NCBI GenBank assembly: GCA_026990035.1
Contig: JALSIM010000005.1
Coordinates: 124,001-188,000, forward strand
Length of the DNA: 64,000 nt
Origin: Alphaproteobacteria bacterium
GTDB taxonomy: Bacteria > Pseudomonadota > Alphaproteobacteria > Geminicoccales > Geminicoccaceae
Direction: 5' to 3'
Shown here in pieces: positions 53,940 through 64,000 of the stretch. Position 1 is the first letter of the stretch. Every line of letters starts with the position of its first letter. Below the pieces are notes generated by a model that was given only the letters and a program-made list of their open reading frames with translations, was not told where the DNA came from and searched no databases. Both the position numbers and the translations under genes were made by a program.

Positions 53940-54695
53940 TCAATCCTTCTCGGGATTGGCCAACGCCCGGAGACGGGCGACATCCTCGATGACGACCCGG
54001 TGCCCCTTGGTCTGCACCCCGACCCTGCGCAGCCGCGCCAGACAGCGCGACAGGGTCTCCGGCTGCATGCCGAGGCGGGCCGCGATCAGCGTCTTGTCGA
54101 GGGGAAGATCGATGGTGCAGGGGCCGCTGTCCCGGGGGCAGAGGCTCACCAGCATCAGCGCCAGCCGTTCGGTGGAGGAGCGCGCGGAAAGCTGCTCGAG
54201 TTGCTGGATGAAACCGTGCAGGCGCCGCGACAGGGCCGCGAGAATATTGAAGCAGAGATCGCTGTCCCGGCGCAGGCGGGCGAGGAAACCGGCCGCCGGG
54301 ATCACCAGCAGCCGGGAAGCCTCCACGGCCTCCCCGGTCACCGGATAACGGCCGAGCTGCAGCACCGCGGCTTCCGCCAAACTCTCGCCACGACCGAAGA
54401 TGTGGATCGTGATCTCTCCGCCCTCGCGGGTCGTCCGAAAGACCCGCACCCAGCCCTCGAGCACGACGAACAGCCGGTCGGCCACGTCGCCCTGGACGAA
54501 CAGCACGCTGTGGCGGGGAAAACGACGGACCGCGGCATCACCGAGCAGCATGTCCATCTGCTGGGCGGTGAGACCGGAAAACAGGGGCATCGCCCGCAGG
54601 CACCGGACGTCCTCGAGGGACAGGCCGAGCCGGCCGGCGACAGCCGGCAGGACATCCTCCGGCCCGCCCGCACTGCGCATGATCGGTGCCGACAC
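53940..54695 (-). CDS. Crp/Fnr family transcriptional regulator
   Basis: A 251-residue regulator with an N-terminal cyclic-nucleotide-like sensor domain (LFSGLTAQQMDMLLGD, then SVLFVQGDVADRLFVVLEGWVRVF) and a C-terminal winged helix. The recognition helix carries PETLSRCLARL, the ExxSR pattern of Fnr/Dnr-type factors that bind TTGAT half-sites. The N-terminal cysteine cluster of true oxygen-sensing Fnr is missing, so a Dnr/Nnr-like (NO or redox sensing) function is more likely. The GTG at 54695 lies after GGGGGAGGAGAG; an ATG at 54680 is an alternative. It heads the minus-strand catabolic run and is divergent from the peptide ABC operon. Confidence 0.88.
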   Translation of the reverse strand: MSAPIMRSAGGPEDVLPAVAGRLGLSLEDVRCLRAMPLFSGLTAQQMDMLLGDAAVRRFPRHSVLFVQGDVADRLFVVLEGWVRVFRTTREGGEITIHIFGRGESLAEAAVLQLGRYPVTGEAVEASRLLVIPAAGFLARLRRDSDLCFNILAALSRRLHGFIQQLEQLSARSSTERLALMLVSLCPRDSGPCTIDLPLDKTLIAARLGMQPETLSRCLARLRRVGVQTKGHRVVIEDVARLRALANPEKD

Positions 54696-54735
54696 CTCTC
54701 CTCCCCCTCGGCGGTCCGTCGCGGCTCCCGTCGCA

Positions 54736-54765
54736 AATCTATGGCACGAAACCCGGCCCCTGCAA
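54736..54765 (-). promoter_or_regulatory. Possible promoter of the Crp/Fnr regulator gene
   Basis: On the minus strand TTGCAG (54765-54760) and TAGATT (54741-54736) are spaced by 18 bases, giving a start near 54729, about 34 bases before the GTG. The match to consensus is only moderate. Confidence 0.3.
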
Positions 54766-54858
54766 AGAATGCCGGCGGTCACCGGGTTCTTTTCGGGATC
54801 CACCCGTGGCGTGTCGAGCGAACTGTCGCAATGCCGTCACAAATCCCGTACATTTCCG

Positions 54859-54874
54859 GGTACGGCCGCGTACC
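54859..54874. promoter_or_regulatory. Palindrome in divergent promoter region
   Basis: GGTACG at 54859-54864 and CGTACC at 54869-54874 form a perfect six-base inverted repeat around GCCG, 69 bases before the binding-protein start. It is a candidate operator for the peptide ABC operon; the factor is unknown. Confidence 0.3.
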
Positions 54875-54942
54875 GGCCGTCCGCGACAGGGGAGGCTCTC
54901 TGCCGGGGACGGGCAGAACCGCACAACGAAGAGAGGAACGCC

Positions 54943-57012
54943 ATGACGGACGAACCCGGAACCCTCCGCAAACTGGCAGGATCGGGCATGATGGTGCTGC
55001 TGCTGCAGGCGGCTCCGGTCGCCCTCGCCGCGGCCGCGGAATGCCCGCCGATCACGGTCGCCGAGAATCGGGGCATCGAGGGCGCCTTTCCGCAACAGTT
55101 CGAGAAGGCGGAATTCGAGGAGGCGGCCGGCTGCGAGCTGACCTTCGGGGAGAATCCGGCCATCGCCGAGCTCAACCGACGGATCGCCGGCAATCCCGAA
55201 CCCCTGCCACCGGTGGCCGAACGTCTGCCCGAGGAACCGCTGGTGGTGGCCCCCTACCAGTCGATCGGCAGGTACGGCGGAACCCTGGTCGGCCTTTCCA
55301 AGGCGACCGAGGCGGGCACCTCGGATCTGCTGTCCATCCGCCACGTCAACCTGTTCCGCTACAGCGACGATCTCAAGACGGTGGTGCCCAACGTCGCCAA
55401 ATCCTGGTCGTGGAACGACGACTACACCGAACTCACGGTGAAGCTGCGCAAGGGGCACAAATGGTCCGACGGCCAACCCTTCACCGCCGAAGACATCCGG
55501 TTCTGGTACGAGGATCTGATCCTCAATCCCGAGATCTATCCGGAGACTCCGAGCCGCTGGCTGTTCGCCGGCGAGCCGATGCAGGTCGAGGTGGTGGACC
55601 CGCAGACGGTGAAACTGATCTTCCCGGTGCCCACCCCCGGCATCGTCAACCGCTTCGCGGTCGATTTCGGTCAGCCCTTCCAGCCCAAGCACTTCTTCGA
55701 GAAGATGCACATCAAGTACAACCCGAAGGCCAACGAACTGGCCGAGGAACGGGGCTTCGAGAACTGGGCGGCGCTGGTCAACAACTACTACGGCGGCTCC
55801 GACTGGAAGGACGTGCCCTCGCCCCTCCTCAAGGGCACCGACAGCCGGGTCGTTCCGACCCTCGAATCCCACATCCTGGTCGAGGAGACCGCCACCGGTC
55901 GCAAGCTCGTCGCCAACCCCTACTTTTTCATGGTCGACACCACCGGCAACCAGCTCCCCTACATCGACGAGATCGAAGAACAATACGTCGCCGACAAGGA
56001 GGTCCAGAACCTCAAGCTCACCAACGGCGAAGTCACCTACAAGATGCAGGCGGTGTTCATCGAGGACTTCCCGGTCCTCAAGGAGAACGAGGCGAACGGC
56101 GGCTACCGGGTCGATCTCGCTCCCGGGCTCGGCGAAAACGTGTTCTACGCCTTCAACACCACCCACGAGGACCCGGTGCTGCGCGGCATTTTCAACGACC
56201 TGCGTTTCCGCGAGGCGATGTCGCTCGCCATCAACCGCGAGGAAATCGAGGAGCTCGTCTATCTGGGCCAGGCCGAGCCGATGCAGGCGACCCCGGCCGA
56301 GCCGCTGACCGTGACCTTCGTCACCGACGAGCAGCTCGGCTACATGACCGACTACGATCCCCGGCGTGCCGACACCCTCCTCGACGAGATGGGACTCGAG
56401 GACAGCGACGGTGACGGCGTCCGCGAGCGCCCGGACGGCAAGCCGTTGGTCGTACGTCTCGTCTATTCGAACCAGGGCGCGCCGGTGAAGCTCCACGAGC
56501 TGGTGCGCGACTACTGGGGGGCCGTGGGTGTGCGCGTCGATCTCAAGGAGGTCACCTCGGACGAATACCGGGCCTCGGCCAACAACAACGATCTCGACGT
56601 CACGGTGTGGAAGAACGACGGCACGAGCGGCCCGACCATCTCCCAGGACGTCTCCCGCCTGGTCCCGCCCTTCGGCGACTATTTCAACCCGGGGACCGGG
56701 TTCGCCTGGGCGGTCTGGAAGCGGTCCGGCGGCGAGGAGGGGATCGAACCGCCGGTGGAGGTGAAGAAGCTGTGGGATCTCGCCGAGGAGTTCATCCAGC
56801 TCCCGCTCGGCTCGCCGGAGAGTGATCGGGTCGGCGCCGAGATCGTCCAGATCCACGTCGAGAACCTGTGGAAGATCGGCACCGTCGGCAACATCCTCGG
56901 GCCGGTCTACCACCGCAACGATCTCGAGAACTTCGAGCCCTTTGCCGCCAAGACCTTCGATTACTACTGGGCCTATCCCTTCCGTCCCGTCCAGTGGTAT
57001 CTGAGCGAGTGA
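54943..57012 (+). CDS. Peptide-type ABC transporter substrate-binding protein (family 5)
   Basis: A 689-residue periplasmic binding protein. A signal region (MMVLLLQAAPVALAAAAE) is followed by the family 5 fold: VAKSWSWNDDYTELTVKLRKG, then HKWSDGQPFTAEDIRFWYED, and later DLRFREAMSLAINREEIEEL. These blocks are typical of oligopeptide and opine-type receptors (Dpp/Opp, YejA-like). It is longer than average, like the YejA subgroup. GAGAGGAA precedes the ATG at 54943; the open frame continues upstream as a shadow. It starts a complete five-gene operon. A long hairpin follows in the spacer before the first permease. Confidence 0.92.
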   Translation: MTDEPGTLRKLAGSGMMVLLLQAAPVALAAAAECPPITVAENRGIEGAFPQQFEKAEFEEAAGCELTFGENPAIAELNRRIAGNPEPLPPVAERLPEEPLVVAPYQSIGRYGGTLVGLSKATEAGTSDLLSIRHVNLFRYSDDLKTVVPNVAKSWSWNDDYTELTVKLRKGHKWSDGQPFTAEDIRFWYEDLILNPEIYPETPSRWLFAGEPMQVEVVDPQTVKLIFPVPTPGIVNRFAVDFGQPFQPKHFFEKMHIKYNPKANELAEERGFENWAALVNNYYGGSDWKDVPSPLLKGTDSRVVPTLESHILVEETATGRKLVANPYFFMVDTTGNQLPYIDEIEEQYVADKEVQNLKLTNGEVTYKMQAVFIEDFPVLKENEANGGYRVDLAPGLGENVFYAFNTTHEDPVLRGIFNDLRFREAMSLAINREEIEELVYLGQAEPMQATPAEPLTVTFVTDEQLGYMTDYDPRRADTLLDEMGLEDSDGDGVRERPDGKPLVVRLVYSNQGAPVKLHELVRDYWGAVGVRVDLKEVTSDEYRASANNNDLDVTVWKNDGTSGPTISQDVSRLVPPFGDYFNPGTGFAWAVWKRSGGEEGIEPPVEVKKLWDLAEEFIQLPLGSPESDRVGAEIVQIHVENLWKIGTVGNILGPVYHRNDLENFEPFAAKTFDYYWAYPFRPVQWYLSE

Positions 57013-57023
57013 GCGTGGATCCG

Positions 57024-57058
57024 CGGGCTCGCCGGGGAAGCATTCTCCGGCGGGCCCG
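57024..57058 (+). other. Strong intercistronic hairpin after receptor gene
   Basis: A 14-base stem with two G-U pairs (57024-57037 with 57045-57058) and a seven-base loop AAGCATT lies 11 bases after the binding-protein stop. No T-run follows, so it is more likely an mRNA stabiliser or partial attenuator than a full terminator. Confidence 0.55.
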
Positions 57059-57092
57059 GAACCACCGGCGGTAGATACGGGTTGCGGGTCCG

Positions 57093-58088
57093 ATGCTGCG
57101 GTTTCTGATCCAGCGGGCGGTCGGCATGGTCGTGACGATGTTCTTCGTCTCGATCATGGTGTTCGTGATCATGGAACTGCCGCCGGGCGACTACGCGGAT
57201 CGCTATGCCTTCCGGAAGTTCTCGGGTACCGGCGTATCGGTCACCGAGAGCGACATCGAGAGCATCCGCAAGCGGTTCGGCCTCGATCGTCCGGCCTGGG
57301 AGCGCTATCTCACCTGGATCGGCGGGATCGTCACCCGCTTCGACTTCGGCCCCTCTTTCGCCTTCGAGACCTCGGCCAACGCGGTGATCGGCCAGCGCGC
57401 CGGACTCACCGTGGTGCTGCTCCTGGGCACCCTTCTGCTGACCTATCTGCTGTCGATCCCGATCGGCATCTACGCCGCACTGCACCGCCAGTCGCCGGCC
57501 GATTACGGGCTCACCGTGGTGAGCTATCTCGGGCTCGCGATCCCCAACTTCATGCTGGCGCTGATCCTGCTCTACCTCGGCGTGCGCTACTTCGGCACCA
57601 CCGTCGGCGGGCTGTTCTCGCCCGAATACACGCAGGCCCCGTGGAGTTGGGGCAAGTTCGCCGACCTCCTCCGACATCTGCTCGTGCCGGCGGTGGTGCT
57701 GGCCTGGTCGGCGACCGCCCTGCAGCTCCAGACCGTCCGAGCCACGATGTCCGACGAGCTCGCCAAGCTCTACGTGGACGCCGCGCGGGCCCGCGGCCTC
57801 CCCGAGTGGAAGGTGATCCTCAAATATCCGGCCCGTCTCGCCATCAATCCGGTGGTCAGCACCATCGGTTTCGACGTCAACCGGATATTCTCGGAACTGC
57901 CGATCGTCGCCCTGGTGATGAGCCTGCCCGAACTCGGCGAACTGCTGATCAAGAGCTTCCTCGATCTCGACATGTACGTGGCCGGAGCCATCCTCCTGAT
58001 GCTCACCGCCATCATCGTCTTCATGAATTTCGTCTCCGACGTCGTCCTCGCCCTTCTCGATCCCCGGATCAGGCTCGAGGGAGGCTGA
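57093..58088 (+). CDS. Peptide-type ABC transporter permease, DppB-like
   Basis: A 331-residue integral membrane subunit. The N-terminal FLIQRAVGMVVTMFFVS helix, a periplasmic loop with GLDRPAWERYLTWIGGIV, and the cytoplasmic EAA-like region YVDAARARGLPEWKVILKYPAR are typical of DppB/OppB. About six membrane segments are visible. It begins 80 bases after the receptor gene and the hairpin. The DppC-like gene follows three bases after its stop. Confidence 0.93.
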   Translation: MLRFLIQRAVGMVVTMFFVSIMVFVIMELPPGDYADRYAFRKFSGTGVSVTESDIESIRKRFGLDRPAWERYLTWIGGIVTRFDFGPSFAFETSANAVIGQRAGLTVVLLLGTLLLTYLLSIPIGIYAALHRQSPADYGLTVVSYLGLAIPNFMLALILLYLGVRYFGTTVGGLFSPEYTQAPWSWGKFADLLRHLLVPAVVLAWSATALQLQTVRATMSDELAKLYVDAARARGLPEWKVILKYPARLAINPVVSTIGFDVNRIFSELPIVALVMSLPELGELLIKSFLDLDMYVAGAILLMLTAIIVFMNFVSDVVLALLDPRIRLEGG

Positions 58089-58091
58089 GGG

Positions 58092-59225
58092 ATGAGCACG
58101 GAACCGCCGGGACGGCCCGGCCACGGCGAGGAAGCGCTCCGCTATTACACCGCCTCCCAGTGGCAGCTCGTCTGGTGGCGGCTGCGCCGGCACCGGGCGG
58201 CGATGGCCGGCGCCTTCGTCCTGCTGCTGTTCGCGCTCATGGGGCTGTTCGCCGATTTCGTGGCCCCCTACGGCGGGACCACCCGCGACCGCGACTACAT
58301 CTACGGGCCGCCCCAGATCCCGCGATTCCGGGACGGGAACGGCTTTTCCTTCCGCCCCTTCGTCCACGCCCTGAAGACCGAACGGGACCCGGTGACGCTC
58401 CGCAAGATCGCCAGGATCGACACCGGGAAACGGCGCTACATCTACTTCTTCGTCAAGGGCGAACCCTACCGGCTGTTCGGTCTCGTGCCCGCCCGCACCC
58501 GTCTGTTCGGGGTGAGGGAAGGCAAGATCCACCTCTTCGGCACCGACGATCTCGGCCGCGATCTCTTTTCGCGGCTCATGTACGCCACCGGCGTTTCGCT
58601 GTCGATCGGCGTCCTCGGCGTCCTCCTGGCCGGGGGGCTGGCGCTGGTGATCGGCGGCATCGCCGGCTATTTCGGCGGCTGGATCGACTACGGCATCCAG
58701 CGCTTCACCGAAATCGTGCGGGTGGTGCCGGTGATTCCCCTCTACATGGGGCTCGCCGCCGCCTTTCCCCGCGAATGGTCCAACATCCAGGTCTATTTCG
58801 CCATGACCGTGATCCTCGGGCTGGTGGGCTGGCCGACCCTGGCCCGCCGTCTGCGCGGCCACCTCCTCGCCCAGCGCAACGAGGACTACGTGCTGGCGGC
58901 GCGGCTCTCGGGGGCGAGTTCCGCCTGGATCATCCGCAAGCACATGCTGCCCTCCTTCACCAGCTACATCATCGTCGATGTGGTGATCAGCTTTCCCTAC
59001 GTGATCCTTTCGGAAACCGCCCTCTCCTTCATTGGCCTCGGGCTCCGCCCCCCGACCATGAGCTGGGGCATCCTCCTCCAGGACGCCCAGAACGTCCGCG
59101 CCATCGAGCAGGCTCCCTGGCTGTTCCTGCCCGCCCTGTTCGTGATCGTCGCCGTGCTCGCCTTCACCGTCCTGGGCGACGGGCTGCGGGACGCCGCCGA
59201 CCCCTATTCGGTCCGGAAGCGCTGA
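58092..59225 (+). CDS. Peptide-type ABC transporter permease, DppC-like
   Basis: A 377-residue second permease. TM1 (MAGAFVLLLFALMGLFADFVAPY) is followed by an extended periplasmic loop of about 100 residues (58300-58540), longer than in E. coli DppC and as seen in the YejE-like subgroup. HLFGTDDLGRDLFSRLMYAT is the conserved segment before TM2. The EAA loop is DYVLAARLSGASSAWIIRKH, and LSFIGLGLRPPTMSWG near the end is a hallmark. The ATP-binding gene starts 13 bases downstream. Confidence 0.93.
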   Translation: MSTEPPGRPGHGEEALRYYTASQWQLVWWRLRRHRAAMAGAFVLLLFALMGLFADFVAPYGGTTRDRDYIYGPPQIPRFRDGNGFSFRPFVHALKTERDPVTLRKIARIDTGKRRYIYFFVKGEPYRLFGLVPARTRLFGVREGKIHLFGTDDLGRDLFSRLMYATGVSLSIGVLGVLLAGGLALVIGGIAGYFGGWIDYGIQRFTEIVRVVPVIPLYMGLAAAFPREWSNIQVYFAMTVILGLVGWPTLARRLRGHLLAQRNEDYVLAARLSGASSAWIIRKHMLPSFTSYIIVDVVISFPYVILSETALSFIGLGLRPPTMSWGILLQDAQNVRAIEQAPWLFLPALFVIVAVLAFTVLGDGLRDAADPYSVRKR

Positions 59226-59238
59226 GGGAGGACCGGAC

Positions 59239-60276
59239 GTGACCGCGAACGGGGGCGCGCTCCTCGAAATCACCGATCTCGGCGTTTCCTTCACCACCGA
59301 CGAGGGCATGGTGCGGGCGGTCGACGGCGTCTCCCTCGCCGTGCACCCGGGGCGCACCCTTGGGATCGTCGGCGAGAGCGGCTCCGGCAAGAGCGTCGCC
59401 ACCAAGGCGGTGATCCGTCTCCTGCCCGCCAACGCCCGCATCGATGGCGGCTCGCGGATTCTCCTGCGGCGTGCCGAGGGTGAGATCGACATCGCCCGCC
59501 TGCCCGCGGGAGGGCGCGAGCTGCGCCGGCTCCGGGGCGGCGACATCGGCATGATCTTCCAGGAGCCGATGGCCTCCTTCTCGCCGGTCTATACGATCGG
59601 CAACCAGATGATCGAGGCGATCCTCGCCCATCGCGACCATCTCGATCGACGCCTCGGCCGCCGTTTCGACCGCCGGGCGGCCCGCGATCACGCGATCCGC
59701 ATGCTGGAACGGGTCGGGATGTCGAACGCGCGGCTGCGGATCGACCAGTATCCCCACGAGCTTTCGGGTGGCATGCGCCAGCGGGCGATGATCGCCCTCG
59801 CCCTTTCCACACATCCGTCGCTGCTGATCGCCGACGAGCCGACCACCGCCCTCGACGTCACCATCCAGGCCCAGATCCTCGACCTCATGCTGGAGCTGCA
59901 GCGGGAGCTGGGCATGGCGATGCTGTTCATCACCCACGACATGGGGGTGATCGCCCGGATCGCCGAGGAGGTGGCGGTGATGTATCTCGGCCGGATCGTC
60001 GAGCGCGGTCCCACCCGCGAGGTGATCCGCGACCCCGCGCATCCCTACACCCGGGGTCTTCTGGCCGCCCTGCCGCGGGTCGAGACCAGTCGCCGCCGGC
60101 TCACCCCGGTACCGGGCGATATTCCGAGCCCGCTGCAGCGACCGGCCGGCTGTCCCTTCCACACCCGCTGTCCGCGGCGCATGCCGGGCCTCTGCGACCG
60201 CGAGGTGCCGGCCGACACCGCCCTCGACGCCCGCCGCAGCGTCGCCTGCCATCTGTTCGGCGGGAGAGCGTCGTGA
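59239..60276 (+). CDS. Peptide-type ABC transporter ATP-binding protein, DppD-like
   Basis: A 345-residue ATPase. Walker A is GESGSGKSV near residue 50, the signature is [15 protein letters not shown], and Walker B is [16 protein letters not shown]-terminal extension contains the oligopeptide-transporter motif [18 protein letters not shown] with cysteines, found in Opp/Dpp ATPases and often a [4Fe-4S] or structural site. The start is the GTG at 59239 after GGAGGA. Its stop overlaps the start of the second ATPase (GTGA). Confidence 0.94.
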   Translation: MTANGGALLEITDLGVSFTTDEGMVRAVDGVSLAVHPGRTLGIVGESGSGKSVATKAVIRLLPANARIDGGSRILLRRAEGEIDIARLPAGGRELRRLRGGDIGMIFQEPMASFSPVYTIGNQMIEAILAHRDHLDRRLGRRFDRRAARDHAIRMLERVGMSNARLRIDQYPHELSGGMRQRAMIALALSTHPSLLIADEPTTALDVTIQAQILDLMLELQRELGMAMLFITHDMGVIARIAEEVAVMYLGRIVERGPTREVIRDPAHPYTRGLLAALPRVETSRRRLTPVPGDIPSPLQRPAGCPFHTRCPRRMPGLCDREVPADTALDARRSVACHLFGGRAS

Positions 60277-61274
60277 CCGCCGCGCCGCTGGTGGAGATCC
60301 GCGATCTCGCGGTCCATTTCGGAGTTCGCGGCAAGCGCCTGCTGCAGAAGGCGGTGGGGCACCTGCGGGCGGTCGACGGGGTCACCCTCACCATCCGCCG
60401 CGGCGAGACCCTGGGCCTCGTCGGCGAAAGCGGCTCCGGCAAGACCACCCTCGGGCGGGCGATCCTGCGGGCGCTGCCGGTGACCGGCGGCGAGATCCGT
60501 TTCCACCTCGACGGCGAGTCCGTCGACCTCTTGGCCCTCGAGGGAAGAGAGCTGCGTCGCTTCCGCCGCCACATGCAGCTCGTCTTCCAGGATCCATACG
60601 CCTCCCTCGATCCGCGCATGACGGTGCGGGACATCATCGCCGAACCCCTGGAGGCGCCGGGCCATCTCCGGCGCAAGCGGGAGGTGGACGAACGGGTGCG
60701 GGAGATCGCCGCCCGCTGCCGGCTCAACCTCGAATTCCTGCGCCGCTTCCCGCACGCCTTCTCCGGCGGCCAGCGGCAGCGGATCGGGATCGCCCGGGCG
60801 CTGGTCGCCGATCCCGAATTCGTGGTCTGCGACGAGGCGGTGTCCGCTCTCGACGTCTCGATCCAGGCGGACATCCTGAACCTACTGATGGATCTCCAGC
60901 AGGAGCTGGGAACGACATATCTTTTCATCACCCACGATCTGTCGGTGGTCGCCCAGATCTCCGACCGGGTGGCGGTGCTCTATCTCGGCCGGCTGATGGA
61001 GCTCGGTCCGACCCGCGAAATCTTCGCCCGCCCGTTCCATCCCTACACCCGGGCGCTGCTCTCGGCGATCCCACGGGTCGAGCCCGAGCACGGCTTCGAC
61101 CCGATCCAACTGCGCGGCGAGATTCCCGATCCCGCCCATCCGCCGCGGGGCTGCCGCTTCAGCACCCGCTGCCCCTTCGTGCGGGAGCGTTGCCGGGAGG
61201 AGGTGCCGGCCTTCCGCGAGATCGCCGGCGACCATTTCGCCGCCTGTCACTTCGCCGAGGAACTGGCCGGCTGA
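60273..61274 (+). CDS. Peptide-type ABC transporter ATP-binding protein, DppF-like
   Basis: A 333-residue ATPase forming a heterodimer with the preceding one. Walker A is GESGSGKTT, the signature [15 protein letters not shown], Walker [15 protein letters not shown], and the C-terminal [16 protein letters not shown] motif is conserved. The segment [20 protein letters not shown] after the first strand is typical of DppF/OppF. The GTG at 60273 overlaps the previous stop. The gene's 3' end overlaps the convergent nirI/nosR-like gene by 28 bases, so the two transcripts can base-pair at their ends. Confidence 0.94.
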   Translation: MTAAPLVEIRDLAVHFGVRGKRLLQKAVGHLRAVDGVTLTIRRGETLGLVGESGSGKTTLGRAILRALPVTGGEIRFHLDGESVDLLALEGRELRRFRRHMQLVFQDPYASLDPRMTVRDIIAEPLEAPGHLRRKREVDERVREIAARCRLNLEFLRRFPHAFSGGQRQRIGIARALVADPEFVVCDEAVSALDVSIQADILNLLMDLQQELGTTYLFITHDLSVVAQISDRVAVLYLGRLMELGPTREIFARPFHPYTRALLSAIPRVEPEHGFDPIQLRGEIPDPAHPPRGCRFSTRCPFVRERCREEVPAFREIAGDHFAACHFAEELAG

Positions 61275-63352
61275 GGCGCCGTCTCGCGCCGACCTCCGGC
61301 GGCCTCCCGAGCCATCGCCCGGCGCCGTTCGCGGCGCAGACGGCGCTGGACGAGCGGCGGACAGAGATGATCGTCGTAGTAGTTCACCTGGCAGGTGAGG
61401 CAGTAGATGCATTCGCCGGGATGGATCTGGCCCTCCGGCTGGATCGCCTGCACCGGGCAGGTGGTCGCACAGATCCGGCATTCGACGCCACACTGGCGGC
61501 GTCGCCGGAGCCATTCGAACTGGCGCAGACGGGCGGGGATGGCGAGCGCCGCTCCCAGCGGACAGAGGTAGCGGCAATAGAACCGCTGGACGAACAGCCC
61601 CGCCGCGAGCAGCAGGAGCGCGTAGAGGACGAACGGCCAGGCGCGTCGGAACTCGAGGACGATGGCCGTCTTGAAGGGCTCGACCTCGGCCAGGAGCTGG
61701 GCGCGGTCCATCGAGCCCAGTGCGACCGCGAAGAGGCCGAGAAAGATCACGAACTTGATCGGCCGCAGCCGCTCGTGGAGCGCGAAGGGCAGATCGAGCT
61801 GGGGAATGCGGAGCCGCTGGGCGATCATCCCCAGGAGCTCCTGCAGCGCCCCGAACGGACACAGCCAGCCGCAGTAGACCCCCCGCCCCCAGAACAGCAG
61901 GACGACGGCGACGTAGGACCAGAGCACGAAGATCAGGGGTTCCAGGAGGAAGAAATCCCACCGGAAGCCGCGCCTGAGCGCGTCGCCGAAGGTCAGCACG
62001 TTGAGGACCGAGAGCTGGGCCGAGGCGTACCAGCCCAGCCAGACGAGGGTGAAGGCGAGAAAGGCCATCCGCAACCGGCGATGCAGCCGGCGGCTCCGGA
62101 CGATGCGGTCCTGGGCGAACAGGATCCCGGTGAGGAAGACGAGGGCCGCGGCGAGGATCGCGAGGTCCCGTTTGCGGGCCAGCCAGACCTCGACCCAGGG
62201 CGGCCGCAGCGCCGGCGTCTCCTGCCGCAGGAGGTACCGGTCGGGCAGGCGGTATTCGAGCTCCAGCAGGACGGGTACCGTCTCGCCGGTTTCCGTCCAG
62301 CCGTCGGCGCGGATCTGCAGCCGCCAGGGCTTCGCGGGATCGAACCCCCGTTCCTTGCGCAGGAGGAAGAGGGCGAGCTCGCGGAATTCGGGTGCATCCC
62401 CGGGCGCCAGGCGCTCGATCCGCAGGTGCTCGTCGGCGGCGAAGGCGAGGCTCCGCTCGTCCTGGACCAGACGCAACCGGTCGAAGGTGCCGGAGCGACG
62501 CCATTCGGTGCCCTTGAAGGACCAGCGGCCGCGACCGGCGACGAACAGGAGCTGATCGCCGAAGCGCAGCCGGGCCGTGACCTCCTCGTAGAGCTTGTCC
62601 CCGAGGAGGTTGCGACCGATGCGCGCAGGCGTCGCCAGCCCGGCCACCAGCTCGAGAAACGGATCGTCCGGCTCACCCGGCGGAAACAGGGCGGCACCGC
62701 GCGGCTCGAGCAGCGCCTCGACCTCGCCCACGGTCCAGACCCGCCGCACCAGCGACCCGTCCGCGAGGAGCGCTCCGAAGGTGAGCGGCTCGAAGCTCGC
62801 GATATCGATCCGGCCGCCGCCCAGCAGACCGCGCGAGGCGGCCACCGCCCGGGCGGCGGTCAGGATCGCGTTGTTGATCACCAGCGAGGAGACGGTGGCC
62901 CCGGAAATGGCGTCGATCCGCCCGTCGCGGGCGCGCCCGCGGACGACGGTGATCGGCTCGTCGATGCGGCGGCCGACGTAGCGCGCGACGAAGGCCTCGA
63001 TGTCTTCGGGTCGCACGCCGATGATCAGGATCGGCTCGTGCTGCTCGCGCACCACCGCCCCGGTGATCCGGCCCTCGAGATCGATGCCCACGAGAATGTC
63101 CAGGGGCTTGCCGGAAAAGCCCGTCGAACGGACCACCTGCCGGGTCGAGAAGACGTAGCCCGCCGGTTCCTCGCCGCGGAAGACGGGTGCCGCCGGCGGC
63201 TCGCCCTCGAATTCGCCGAGCCGATCGGCGCCGGGAACCAGCGCCAGCCATCCCGCATCGTCCCGCCCGGCCTGGGCCGGCTGGCCGATCCCCGCCGCCG
63301 CTGCCAGCAGGAGCACGGTCCAGGCGAGGATTCGGCACCGACCCGGTCTCAT
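61247..63352 (-). CDS. nirI: NosR/NirI-family flavoprotein with polyferredoxin domain
   Basis: A 701-residue membrane protein. A signal peptide ([22 protein letters not shown]) precedes a periplasmic FMN-binding domain; SGAT at residues 150-153 is the flavinylation site for covalent FMN. Several transmembrane helices follow, then two CxxxCP motifs ([18 protein letters not shown]) and a 4Fe-4S segment ([23 protein letters not shown]). NosR supports nitrous-oxide reductase; the close relative NirI is needed for nirS expression in Paracoccus. Because it is divergent from nirS, NirI is the better guess, though NosR cannot be excluded. GGGAGAA precedes the ATG at 63352. Confidence 0.88.
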   Translation of the reverse strand: MRPGRCRILAWTVLLLAAAAGIGQPAQAGRDDAGWLALVPGADRLGEFEGEPPAAPVFRGEEPAGYVFSTRQVVRSTGFSGKPLDILVGIDLEGRITGAVVREQHEPILIIGVRPEDIEAFVARYVGRRIDEPITVVRGRARDGRIDAISGATVSSLVINNAILTAARAVAASRGLLGGGRIDIASFEPLTFGALLADGSLVRRVWTVGEVEALLEPRGAALFPPGEPDDPFLELVAGLATPARIGRNLLGDKLYEEVTARLRFGDQLLFVAGRGRWSFKGTEWRRSGTFDRLRLVQDERSLAFAADEHLRIERLAPGDAPEFRELALFLLRKERGFDPAKPWRLQIRADGWTETGETVPVLLELEYRLPDRYLLRQETPALRPPWVEVWLARKRDLAILAAALVFLTGILFAQDRIVRSRRLHRRLRMAFLAFTLVWLGWYASAQLSVLNVLTFGDALRRGFRWDFFLLEPLIFVLWSYVAVVLLFWGRGVYCGWLCPFGALQELLGMIAQRLRIPQLDLPFALHERLRPIKFVIFLGLFAVALGSMDRAQLLAEVEPFKTAIVLEFRRAWPFVLYALLLLAAGLFVQRFYCRYLCPLGAALAIPARLRQFEWLRRRRQCGVECRICATTCPVQAIQPEGQIHPGECIYCLTCQVNYYDDHLCPPLVQRRLRRERRRAMAREAAGGRRETAPQPASSSAK

Positions 63353-63436
63353 CTCTTCTCCCGTCGGACAGGCATGCAGGTGGCGAACGGCCTGCGACAT
63401 TCGTTCCCAGAACGCAACCTCGAACGGCCGTTTTCC

Positions 63437-64000
<564 letters not shown>

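Noticed and set aside
53941-53943. TTG overlapping the Crp/Fnr stop as the start of BKACE copy 2
   Set aside because: The AAGGA ribosome site would touch the codon, whereas it is nine bases from the ATG at 53934.

Overview
The window is high-GC, densely packed bacterial DNA that most resembles an alphaproteobacterium, probably a Rhodospirillales-type denitrifier. The evidence is gene content: a CobS/CobT aerobic cobaltochelatase pair next to a DnaJ-like gene, an argD-argF-hslO run, a tamA-tamB pair, mltA near an Smr gene, TRAP-TAXI and peptide ABC transporters, dgcN-dgcA, and a nirI/nosR-like gene divergent from nirS. No rRNA, tRNA, CRISPR array or insertion sequence was seen. No gene-free stretch exceeds 300 bases; the largest are 16866-17143 and 29184-29475. 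Stop/start overlaps of 1-4 bases and GTG/TTG starts are common.

Layout. 1-4.6 kb: 3' part of mltA, lutABC (lactate oxidation) and an Smr-domain gene. 4.6-7.6 kb (minus): a UxaA-type dehydratase coupled to a two-subunit CoA-transferase. 7.7-11.3 kb (minus): cobT, cobS and a DnaJ-domain gene. 11.4-16.9 kb (minus): an RND efflux pump with its adaptor, then a ChaN-like lipoprotein. 17.1-19.7 kb: a GST, a RelB/YafQ toxin-antitoxin pair and a markedly lower-GC gene with a C-terminal PD-(D/E)XK-like nuclease motif. This last part is the clearest accessory insertion. 19.8-25 kb (minus): a TAXI-type TRAP transporter, a UspA protein and an orphan sugar-type ABC permease. 25-29.2 kb (minus): an enlarged AmpG-like permease, a Wza/GumB-like lipoprotein and an outer-membrane barrel. 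29.4-31.4 kb: a phosphatase that appears to use a CTG start, and a GalE-like epimerase. 31.5-40.2 kb: an MscS channel, tamA and tamB in one tightly coupled run. 40.2-47.9 kb: an ABC-2 permease, argD, argF, hslO, a lipoprotein, a class III aminotransferase overlapping a BKACE enzyme, and an unknown secreted helical protein. 47.9-54.7 kb (minus): seven co-directional genes, namely a Crp/Fnr regulator, a second BKACE, an EamA transporter, an OYE-type reductase, a secreted EEP hydrolase, dgcN and dgcA. 54.9-61.3 kb: a complete peptide-type ABC transporter. 61.2-64 kb: nirI/nosR-like gene (minus) and the start of nirS (plus), with an FNR-type site between them.

How the genes may work together: the right half combines amino-acid and beta-keto-acid catabolism (D-glutamate through N-acetyl-glutamate, BKACE enzymes, aminotransferase, peptide uptake) with nitrite respiration. 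A Crp/Fnr regulator heads one arm, and an FNR/DNR-type half-site pair is placed at about -41.5 to a predicted nirS start. All functional calls come from reading the sequence and from family knowledge; no database search was run.
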